52,182 nucleotides of DNA from JBKBMT01 sp046295655 (GTDB lineage: Bacteria; Pseudomonadota; Alphaproteobacteria; Rhodobacterales; Rhodobacteraceae): NCBI GenBank assembly GCA_046295655.1, contig JBKBMT010000013.1, forward strand, positions 1 to 52,182, given 5' to 3'. Both the position numbers and the translations under genes were made by a program. The notes under the pieces are model-generated. The model saw only the letters and a program-made list of their open reading frames with translations. It was not told where the DNA came from and made no database searches. Position 1 is the stretch's first letter; each line of letters begins with the position of its first letter. Below are positions 23,980 through 31,153 of this stretch, piece by piece.

Positions 23980-24014
23980 CCTGTCCCTGCCCGTCCTTGC
24001 GTCTTGTTGCCTTT

Positions 24015-24046
24015 CCTATACTGCCAACCGCGGCCGTTTGTATAGG
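24015..24046. repeat. Inverted repeat CCTATAC / GTATAGG in the frr leader
   Basis: A perfect 7-bp inverted repeat with an 18-base spacer, in the 98-base gap between pyrH and frr. A GC-rich near-palindrome (GCCGGC repeats, 24052-24075) adjoins it. The AT-rich arms resemble -10 elements on both strands; an operator or a promoter pair is possible. Confidence 0.35.
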
Positions 24047-24077
24047 GTCGCGCCGGCGGCCGGCCGGCTGCCGGCAC

Positions 24078-24815
24078 TCAGGCGCCGACCAGCGTGTAGG
24101 TGCCCTGCCCCGACAGGATGCCGCGGAACCCGCCCGGTTCGTCCAGCGCGAACACGATGATCGGCAGGTTGTTGTCGCGGGCCAGTGCGATCGCCGTCGC
24201 ATCCATCACGCCGAGATGCTTCTCGAGCGCCTCGTCATAACTCACCCGGTCGTAGCGGCTGGCATCGGCGTGCTTCTTCGGATCCTTGTCATAGACGCCG
24301 TCCACCTTGGTGCCCTTGAACACCGCCTCGCAGCCCATCTCGCTGGCGCGCAGGGTCGCGGCGGTGTCGGTGGTGAAATAGGGGTTGCCGGTCCCGGCCG
24401 CGAAGATGCAGACCCGGCCCTTCTCCAGATGCCGCACGGCGCGGCGGCGGATATAGGGTTCGCAGACCTGGTCCATCGGGATCGCACTGATGACCCGGGT
24501 ATAGACCCCGATGGACTCCAGCATGGACTGCATCGCCAGCGCATTCATCACTGTCGCGAGCATTCCCATGTAGTCGGCGGTCGTCCGCTCCATCCCCTGG
24601 GCCGACCCCTGGAGCCCGCGGAAGATGTTGCCGCCCCCGATCACCATGCAGATCTCGACCCCCAGCGCGTGGACGGCCTGCACCTCCTCGGCAATGCGGC
24701 GCACGGTCGGGGGATGCAACCCATAACCCTGGTCGCCCATCAGCGCCTCGCCCGAGATCTTGAGCATCACACGGCGGTATTTAACCGCCGGCATCGCCTT
24801 GCCCGTCTCGTCCAT
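24078..24815 (-). CDS. pyrH: UMP kinase
   Basis: Phosphorylates UMP to UDP. The 245-residue amino-acid-kinase fold product starts MDETGKAMPAVKYRRVMLKI, then SGEALMGDQGYG, MVIGGGNIFRG, MGMLATVMNALA, FAAGTGNPYFTTDTAA, KGTKVDGVYDKDPKK and a tail ending YTLVGA. A GGGGG stretch just before the ATG at 24815 supports this start; the frame is open 165 bases further upstream but without family similarity. First gene of the pyrH-frr-uppS-cdsA-dxr-rseP train. Confidence 0.95.
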   Translation of the reverse strand: MDETGKAMPAVKYRRVMLKISGEALMGDQGYGLHPPTVRRIAEEVQAVHALGVEICMVIGGGNIFRGLQGSAQGMERTTADYMGMLATVMNALAMQSMLESIGVYTRVISAIPMDQVCEPYIRRRAVRHLEKGRVCIFAAGTGNPYFTTDTAATLRASEMGCEAVFKGTKVDGVYDKDPKKHADASRYDRVSYDEALEKHLGVMDATAIALARDNNLPIIVFALDEPGGFRGILSGQGTYTLVGA

Positions 24816-24973
24816 CCTGCCCCCTTTCGCCGGTTCGCTGTCCTCGACCGCGCGTCCCTCAGGTGTCCGTCCGGGTCGGTCGGGCGGACCCGTGCCGGGG
24901 TCCGGTTGACTGGGGCGGAAAATGTCGGAAAACGCGGGCATGTTCAACGGCAACCTCGGGTGAAGGCGGAACG

Positions 24974-25873
24974 ATGCCAATGACCGAGCCTGCGGCCCGC
25001 TGGCTGGCCCGGGTGCCGCCCGACCGGCCGGTGCTGATCGCCGGACCGACCGCCAGCGGCAAGTCCGCGCTGGCCCTCGCGCTCGCCGTGATGCAGGGCC
25101 GCGCCGTGGTCAATGCCGACGCGCTTCAGGTCTATGGCTGCTGGCGCATCCTGACCGCGCGCCCCACGGCCCGCGACGAGGCCGCGGCGGCGCATCTTCT
25201 GTATGGCCATCTGCCGTTCGATGCCGACTGGTCGGTGGGGCACTGGTTGCGTGCGGTCGCGGCGATACTGGACCGCGATCCGCGGCCGGTCATCGTCGGC
25301 GGCACCGGGCTCTACTTCACCGCGCTCACCGGGGGGCTGGCCCGGATCCCGCCGATCCCGCCCGAGATCCGCGCCGAGGCAGAGGCGTTCTCCGGTGCGG
25401 ACGGCGTCGCGGCGATGATCGCGGCGCTGGATGCCGGCACCCGGGCCCGGATCGACACCGCAAATCCCGCCCGCATCCGCCGCGCCTGGGAGGTGCTGCG
25501 CGCGACGGGGCGCGGGCTTGCGGACTGGCAGGCCGATACCGGCCCGCCCCTTCTGCCGCTGGAACGGGCGCATCCGGTGGTGCTGCGGGCGGATCCCGCC
25601 TCGCTGGGCGCCCGGATCGAGCGGCGCTTCGACGCCATGCTCGCCGCCGGCGCACTGGACGAGGTCGCGGCGTTGCGCCCGGTATGGAACCCCGCGCTGC
25701 CGGCGGCCCGGGCCATCGGGGCGGCCGAGCTCATGGCGCATCTCGAAGGCCGGATGTCGCTGGCCGACGCGGCGACCGCAGCCGTGGTCGCCTCGCGCCA
25801 GTATGCCAAGCGGCAGCGGACATGGCTGCGCAACCGTCTCGGCCACTGGCCGGTGCTGGACCTTCCGGGCTGA
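24974..25873 (+). CDS. miaA: tRNA dimethylallyltransferase
   Basis: Adds the isopentenyl group to A37 of UNN-reading tRNAs. The 299-residue product has the P-loop IAGPTASGKSALA, NADALQVY (usually NADSMQVY, so S-M is changed to A-L), the HLLYGHL segment, VGGTGLYFTALTGGLA, and ARAIGAAELMAHLEG and RQYAKRQRTWLRNRL near the end. The ATG at 24974 follows GGCGGA; an in-frame ATG two codons on is possible. Divergent from pyrH. Confidence 0.92.
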   Translation: MPMTEPAARWLARVPPDRPVLIAGPTASGKSALALALAVMQGRAVVNADALQVYGCWRILTARPTARDEAAAAHLLYGHLPFDADWSVGHWLRAVAAILDRDPRPVIVGGTGLYFTALTGGLARIPPIPPEIRAEAEAFSGADGVAAMIAALDAGTRARIDTANPARIRRAWEVLRATGRGLADWQADTGPPLLPLERAHPVVLRADPASLGARIERRFDAMLAAGALDEVAALRPVWNPALPAARAIGAAELMAHLEGRMSLADAATAAVVASRQYAKRQRTWLRNRLGHWPVLDLPG

Positions 25874-25974
25874 CCTGCCACATTCCGCCTGCCGTCGCGA
25901 AGGTGCCGAATTTCCGCTTTTGAATTGTCCCGCCCTGCAACTAGAGTGCGCCGCAGAAGCAACGGGAAGCGCCG

Positions 25975-26778
25975 ATGTCCGACCTCACCCCGCCGCCGCC
26001 GCAAGTCCGGCTCGTGGCCATTCCCCGCCTTTCGGCGGGTGGCCGCTGGCGGGTCGAGGCGATGCGGTCGTTGTCCGAGGCGGTGCTGCTGTGGTTCACC
26101 CGCGGCCAGGGCCGCATCACGATCGCGGGCCTGACCCGCGGCTACGGGCCGAACAACGCGATATTCATCCCGGCCGGCACGATGCACGGCTTCGAGGCCG
26201 GACAGCAGGTGTTCGGCACCGCCGTGTTCTTCGGCCGCGGCAGCGATCTGGTGCTCCCCGCCGAGCCGCATCATCTTCGGGTGCGGGAGAATTCGGCGCA
26301 GGTCGAGCTCAACCTGATCCTCGACCAGATCGGACGCGAGCAGGCCGGCGGCAAGCCCGCGGCCGACCGGGCGGTCAAGGCGCATCTGGGGCTGCTTTCG
26401 GTCTGGCTGGAACGTCAGGTCGCAATCCAGCCGCCCGAGGACCTGCCCCACCCCGAATCCGCCCGACGTCTGGTCGCGCGCTATGCGGAACTTCTGGAAA
26501 AGCACTTCAGCTCGGGCAGCGGCGTGGCGGAATACGCGGCGGCGCTGGGCGTCACGCCGACCCATCTGAGCCGGGTGTGCCGCATGACCATGGGACGCCC
26601 GGCAAAGGCGATCCTGCACGACCGGGTGATCTTCGAGGCGCGGCGGATGCTGGAAGAGACGCGGCTGCCGGTGAACCGGATCGCCTACAGCCTCGGCTTC
26701 ACTTCTGCCGCCTATTTCACGCGTGCCTTCCAGCACCATACGGGCAAGACTCCCTCGGCCTTCAGACGCGCGCCCTGA
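25975..26778 (+). CDS. AraC-family transcriptional regulator
   Basis: A 267-residue regulator with an N-terminal cupin-like sensing domain (about residues 1-110, including AIFIPAGTMHGFEAG) and a C-terminal double helix-turn-helix AraC domain (about residues 165-265: VAEYAAALGVTPTHLSRVCR and then RIAYSLGFTSAAYFTRAFQ). The last motif is the classical AraC signature. It sits directly upstream of the peptide-type ABC operon on the same strand, so it may control that operon; the ligand is unknown. Confidence 0.9.
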   Translation: MSDLTPPPPQVRLVAIPRLSAGGRWRVEAMRSLSEAVLLWFTRGQGRITIAGLTRGYGPNNAIFIPAGTMHGFEAGQQVFGTAVFFGRGSDLVLPAEPHHLRVRENSAQVELNLILDQIGREQAGGKPAADRAVKAHLGLLSVWLERQVAIQPPEDLPHPESARRLVARYAELLEKHFSSGSGVAEYAAALGVTPTHLSRVCRMTMGRPAKAILHDRVIFEARRMLEETRLPVNRIAYSLGFTSAAYFTRAFQHHTGKTPSAFRRAP

Positions 26779-26796
26779 GCGGCGAGGCAGCGTCGT

Positions 26797-26810
26797 TTTC
26801 GTGCACGAAA
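26797..26810. promoter_or_regulatory. Perfect 14-bp palindrome, candidate operator
   Basis: TTTCGTGCACGAAA is a perfect palindrome in the 180-base gap between the AraC gene and the ABC operon, 16 bases upstream of a candidate -35 at 26827. The arms have no loop, so a terminator is unlikely. The protein that would bind it is not identified; AraC proteins usually prefer direct repeats. Confidence 0.4.
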
Positions 26811-26826
26811 GCGGCGAAATAGGGCA

Positions 26827-26857
26827 TTGACCGCTGCGCCCGGAGCCGTCCTAATAG
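26827..26857 (+). promoter_or_regulatory. Candidate promoter of the ABC importer operon
   Basis: TTGACC (26827-26832) and TAATAG (26852-26857), spaced 19 bases (18 if CTAATA is taken). About 100 bases before the substrate-binding protein gene, whose AAGGGAGAAG ribosome site is strong. Confidence 0.35.
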
Positions 26858-26958
26858 AGTGGAACAGTCAGCATCGGGGTCGGCAGCGGCCCCGCAAGTG
26901 CGCGCAGTGACAACCTGCGGCGGGAATCAGACAAAGACTGTCCTGAAGGGAGAAGACC

Positions 26959-28599
26959 ATGAGTTTCCATGACCGAGGCAAGGCTCCGCATCCCGGGGCG
27001 TTGCTTTACGCGCGCGAGCATCGCAACGGGCTTCTCAGCCGGCGCGAGTTCCTGACCCGGGCATCGGCCCTGGGCGTTTCCGCGGCGACCGCCTATGCGC
27101 TGATCGGCGCAGCAGCACCGAAGGCCCAGGCGGCAACACCGCAGGCCGGTGGCACGTTGCGCGTCCAGATGGAACTGAAGGCGCTGAAGGATCCGCGGCT
27201 GGCCGACTGGAGCCAGATCGCCAACTTCTATCGCGGCTGGCTGGAATATCTGGTCGAATACAACGCCGACGGCTCGCTCACGCCGATCCTGCTGGAAGGC
27301 TGGGAGGCGAACGAGGACGCGACCCAGTTCACCCTCCGGGTCCGGCAGGGCGTCAAGTGGTCGAACGGCGACGACTTCACGGCCGAAGACGTGGCCCACA
27401 ACATCGAACGCTGGTGCGACGGCAACTTCGAGGGCAACTCGATGGCCGGCCGGATGGCCGCGATCGTCGATGCCGATACCAAGCAGGCCCGGGCCGGCGC
27501 GATCGAGATCCTCGACAGCCATACGGTGCGCCTGAACCTCTCGGCACCGGACATCACGATGATCGTGAACATGGCCGACTATCCGGCGGCGATCGTGCAC
27601 CCGTCCTATGATGGCGGCGACCTGCTGGCGAACCCGATCGGCACCGGCCCGTACTTCCCCGAACTGTTCGAAACCGGGATCCGCGCCGCGCTGGTGAAAC
27701 GGGACGATCACTGGTGGAACAAGGGCAACGGGGCCTGGCTGGACCGGATCGAATACACCGACTACGGCACCGATCCCTCGACCACCGTTGCCGCGGCAGA
27801 GGCCGGCGAGATCGACATCAACTATCAGTCCACCGGCGACTTCATCTCGATCTTCGACGCGCTCGGCTGGCAGAAGTCCGAAGCGGTGACGGCCGCGACG
27901 CTGGCGGTCCGGTTCAACCAGCTGGCCGACGACTACAAGGACGTGAACGTCCGCCGCGCGCTGCAGCTGGCGGTTGACAATGCGGTGGTGCTGGAGCTGG
28001 GCTACAACGGCCTCGGCACCGTGGCCGAGAACCACCACGTCTGCCCGATTCACCCCGAATACGCCGAGCTTCCGCCGCTGGTCGTGGACCGGGCGAAGGC
28101 GAAGGAAATGATCGACGCGGCCGGCATGGGCAACCACGAGTTCGAGCTGATCTCGCTCGACGACGACTGGAACGCCGCGACGTGCAACGCCATCGCCGCA
28201 CAGATCCGCGATGCCGGCATCAACATCCGGCGCACCCTGATGCCCGGCGCAACCTTCTGGAACGACTGGACCAAGCACCCGTTCTCGGCCACCGAATGGA
28301 ACATGCGCCCGCTCGGGGTGCAGGTTCTGGCGCTCGCCTATCGCTCGGGCGAGGCCTGGAACGAAAGCGCCTTCTCGAACGCCGAGTTCGACGAGCTTCT
28401 CGGGCGGGCACTGGCGATCGCGGACGCCGACGAGCGGCGCAAGCTGATGGAGCGGATCCAGCAGATCATGCAGGCGGAGGGCGTGCTGCTCCAGTCCTCC
28501 TGGCGCTCGCTCGACCGCCACTCGCGCCCCGGGGTTCACAACACCGAACAGCATCCGACTTTCGAGCACCACCATTACAAATGGTGGATGGAAAGCTGA
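26959..28599 (+). CDS. Tat-exported peptide-type ABC substrate-binding protein
   Basis: Family 5 (peptide/nickel/opine-type) solute-binding protein, 546 residues. A twin-arginine signal SRREFLTRASALG begins near residue 27 and runs into a hydrophobic stretch and an AQA cleavage site near residue 58, implying export of a folded protein. The mature part has the family pattern: LLEGWEANEDATQFTLRVRQGVKWSNGDDFTAEDV, NPIGTGPYF, DYKDVNVRRALQLAVDN and a C terminus ending HYKWWMES. First gene of an importer operon; ligand cannot be read from the sequence. Confidence 0.92.
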   Translation: MSFHDRGKAPHPGALLYAREHRNGLLSRREFLTRASALGVSAATAYALIGAAAPKAQAATPQAGGTLRVQMELKALKDPRLADWSQIANFYRGWLEYLVEYNADGSLTPILLEGWEANEDATQFTLRVRQGVKWSNGDDFTAEDVAHNIERWCDGNFEGNSMAGRMAAIVDADTKQARAGAIEILDSHTVRLNLSAPDITMIVNMADYPAAIVHPSYDGGDLLANPIGTGPYFPELFETGIRAALVKRDDHWWNKGNGAWLDRIEYTDYGTDPSTTVAAAEAGEIDINYQSTGDFISIFDALGWQKSEAVTAATLAVRFNQLADDYKDVNVRRALQLAVDNAVVLELGYNGLGTVAENHHVCPIHPEYAELPPLVVDRAKAKEMIDAAGMGNHEFELISLDDDWNAATCNAIAAQIRDAGINIRRTLMPGATFWNDWTKHPFSATEWNMRPLGVQVLALAYRSGEAWNESAFSNAEFDELLGRALAIADADERRKLMERIQQIMQAEGVLLQSSWRSLDRHSRPGVHNTEQHPTFEHHHYKWWMES

Positions 28600-28669
28600 C
28601 CGCAGCCTCTGACCAGACGGCCCGCCTTGCGGGGCGGGCCGTGCATCCGACCCGGCGGAGGACCGGCCG

Positions 28670-29743
28670 ATGCTGATGTTCCTGGTGCGCCGGAGCGGCG
28701 TGATGATCCTGACGGCACTGTGCCTGACGTTCATCGTGTTCTGGCTGACCAACCTGACGCCGAACCTCAACAAGCTGGCCCGCACGGAAGCCTCGTCCCG
28801 GATGACGGATGCAGAGGTCGCAAGCTGGCTCTCGCGCAACGGCTTCGACCGCCCGCTTCTGGTCCGCTACGGCGAATGGCTGGGCGTGGTGCCCGGCTGG
28901 GACGGCGGCGACCGGCCGGGCCGCTGCGCGCCGCTTGCCGCACCCGGCGAGCCACCGCCCCGCTACTGCGGCATCCTTCAGGGCTACTGGGGTTTCTCGA
29001 CCGTCTTCAAGGCCGATGTCGGAACCATCCTCGGGCGAAGCCTGTCGGCGACCGGATATCTGATGCTCGCGGTCATGCTGGTCATGGTCCCCTCGGCGCT
29101 GCTGCTTGGCGTGCTGGCGGGCATGCGCGAGGGGTCGCGCACCGACCGGACGCTGTCGACCGCGGCGATCGTCTCGACTGCGACGCCGGAATATGTCTCG
29201 GGCGTGATCCTGATCGTCGTCTTTGCCTCTGCCACAACCGGGCTGTCGCCGATCCTTGCGGAATGGGGCTGGATCTCGGGGCGGACCTGGTTCCTGGGAA
29301 CCGCGACCAGTGCCACGGACAAGATCACCTTCTGGAACTTCACCCTGCCGGTGATGACCATCGCGCTCTACGGCATCGGCTACATCGCGCGGATGACCCG
29401 CGCCTCGATGGCCGAGGTCATGACCCAGCAATACATCCGCACGGCGCGGCTCAAGGGCGTGTCGTTCCCGCAGGTGGTGATGCGCCATGCCCTGCGCAAC
29501 GCGCTGATCGCACCCTTCACCGTCATCATGTTGCAGTTCCCGTGGCTTCTGAACGGCGTGGTGATCGTCGAGACGCTTTTCAACTACAAGGGCTTCGGCT
29601 GGACGCTGGTGCAGGCCGCCGGCAACAACGACATCGAGATGCTGCTGGCCTGTTCGGTCGTGGCGGTGTTCGTCGTGCTCGTGACGCAGCTGATCTCGGA
29701 CATCGGCTATGTTTTCCTGAACCCCCGCATCCGCGTGAGCTGA
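28670..29743 (+). CDS. ABC importer permease, DppB type
   Basis: A 357-residue inner-membrane permease with an N-terminal helix, a long periplasmic insert (about residues 35-125), and a six-helix core. The EAA loop that docks the ATPase reads RTARLKGVSFPQVVMRHALRNAL, near residues 255-275. The insert contains a cysteine pair (GRCAPLA, RYCGIL). It follows the binding-protein gene and precedes the DppC-type partner by ten bases. Confidence 0.92.
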   Translation: MLMFLVRRSGVMILTALCLTFIVFWLTNLTPNLNKLARTEASSRMTDAEVASWLSRNGFDRPLLVRYGEWLGVVPGWDGGDRPGRCAPLAAPGEPPPRYCGILQGYWGFSTVFKADVGTILGRSLSATGYLMLAVMLVMVPSALLLGVLAGMREGSRTDRTLSTAAIVSTATPEYVSGVILIVVFASATTGLSPILAEWGWISGRTWFLGTATSATDKITFWNFTLPVMTIALYGIGYIARMTRASMAEVMTQQYIRTARLKGVSFPQVVMRHALRNALIAPFTVIMLQFPWLLNGVVIVETLFNYKGFGWTLVQAAGNNDIEMLLACSVVAVFVVLVTQLISDIGYVFLNPRIRVS

Positions 29744-29753
29744 GAGGTAGGCG

Positions 29754-30905
29754 ATGGAAACCCTCGGCTGGGGCGGAATCTTCTGGGGCATGGCGGTGCG
29801 GTTCGTGCCGGTCTGGATCGCGCTGGCGCTGGTGTTTGCCGTCTCGATCCGCTGGAAGCGGCGGCTGGGTCTTTACGGCAAGCTGTTCGACAGCCCGATC
29901 GGGATGGTCGGCTTCTTCATCGTCGCCTTCTGGGTGTTCACGGCGATCTTCGCCGATCTGATCATCCTGCAGGACCCGCTTGCGCAGGTTTCGGGGATGC
30001 GCAACGCCCTCCCCGGAACGCCGCTGCCCGACGGGTCGGGGCATTACCTTCTGGGCGGCGATCATCTGGCGCGGGACGTCTTCAGCCGGATGGTCATGGG
30101 CGCGCGGCGGGTCATGGCCATCGCCCCCGCCGCCACCGCCTTCGCCTTCATGATGGGCATCACGCTGGGCCTTCCGGCGGGGTTCTTCGGCGGCCGGCTG
30201 GACACGGTGCTGTCGTTTCTGGCCAACCTCGTGCTGGCCTTCCCGGTGATCCTGCTGTTCTACCTTCTGGTGACGCCCGAGATCCGTGCGACGGGCATCC
30301 CCTCGGCCATGGCGGCGGTGCTGTTCCTGTTCCCGATCCTGTTCCTGTCGGTGCTGTGGAACAGCCGCTTCTTCACCGACCCGACCAAGCGGGCGATCTA
30401 TATCGGGATCACGGTGCTGATCGGCGGCTGGGCCTATTCCGGCCTGGCCTTCAACCGCGACCCCTTGGGCGTGTGGTCGATGGACCCGAACCTTCTGAAC
30501 GTCTTCGTCTCGGTCGTGTTCGTGAACGCACCCACCGTGTTCCGGATCGTGCGCGGCATCACCATGGACCTGCGCGCGCGCGACTATGTCGCCGCCGCCC
30601 AGACCCGGGGCGAAGGCCCGTGGTACATCATGCTCTGGGAGATCCTGCCCAATGCCCGCGGGCCGCTCATCGTCGATTTCTGCCTGCGGATCGGCTATAC
30701 GACGATCCTGCTCGGCACACTGGGCTTCTTCGGGCTGGGCGTCAGCCCCGAAAGCCCCGACTGGGGATCCACCATCAACGAGGGGCGGCGGCTTCTGTCG
30801 ATCTTCCCCCATCCGGCGGTCGTCCCGGCCCTGGCGCTGATGAGCCTCGTGCTGGGGCTCAACCTGCTGGCCGACGGGTTGCGCGAGGAAAGCCTGAGGG
30901 ACTGA
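29754..30905 (+). CDS. ABC importer permease, DppC type
   Basis: A 383-residue partner permease. It has an N-terminal region with two hydrophobic helices, the DppC-type HYLLGGDHLARDVFSRMVMGAR stretch, an unusually long hydrophobic middle (about residues 150-250), and the EAA loop RDYVAAAQTRGEGPWYIMLWEILPNA near residues 280-300. Ends GLRE-ESLRD. AGAGGTAGGCG precedes the ATG. Together with the previous protein it forms the heterodimeric channel. Confidence 0.92.
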   Translation: METLGWGGIFWGMAVRFVPVWIALALVFAVSIRWKRRLGLYGKLFDSPIGMVGFFIVAFWVFTAIFADLIILQDPLAQVSGMRNALPGTPLPDGSGHYLLGGDHLARDVFSRMVMGARRVMAIAPAATAFAFMMGITLGLPAGFFGGRLDTVLSFLANLVLAFPVILLFYLLVTPEIRATGIPSAMAAVLFLFPILFLSVLWNSRFFTDPTKRAIYIGITVLIGGWAYSGLAFNRDPLGVWSMDPNLLNVFVSVVFVNAPTVFRIVRGITMDLRARDYVAAAQTRGEGPWYIMLWEILPNARGPLIVDFCLRIGYTTILLGTLGFFGLGVSPESPDWGSTINEGRRLLSIFPHPAVVPALALMSLVLGLNLLADGLREESLRD

Positions 30906-30940
30906 GGATGCATCTGTCCGGGCCGGAACAGACATGGCGA

Positions 30941-30966
30941 GGGCGGCGCACGGCCGTGCACCGCCC
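30941..30966. repeat. GC-rich imperfect palindrome after the second permease gene
   Basis: GGGCGG then GCACGG, facing CCGTGC then CCGCCC, with one C/A mismatch. It could fold as a hairpin in either strand's transcript but no T-run follows on either side, so I do not call it a terminator. It may protect or attenuate the permease mRNA before the ATPase gene. Confidence 0.4.
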
Positions 30967-30986
30967 CCTTGGGAATGGTCGTCCGG

Positions 30987-31061
30987 TCAGACGGCGCCGA
31001 ACAGCATCAGCAGCACGACAACGCCTAGCGGAACACCGAGAAGCCAGAGGATGATGGGCAT
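30987..31061 (-). CDS. 24-residue hydrophobic peptide, antisense within the ABC operon
   Basis: Minus-strand ORF whose product opens MPIILWLLGVPLG and closes LMLFGAV; almost all residues are hydrophobic, enough for one membrane span with a helix-breaking GVPLG kink. AAAGGAGA ends about eight bases before the ATG, one of the best ribosome sites in the window. It fills the 248-base gap between the second permease and the ATPase genes but points the other way. I recall similar tiny peptides in proteobacteria but cannot name a family. Function unknown. Confidence 0.6.
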   Translation of the reverse strand: MPIILWLLGVPLGVVVLLMLFGAV

Positions 31062-31153
31062 GTCAGGGTCTCCTTTCGATCTGGCGACAGAACGTCGCAG
31101 CCGGCCGACCGGTTCCCACGCGGTCTCCGACGGCGCGCGCCGGAGGCAGGTCG

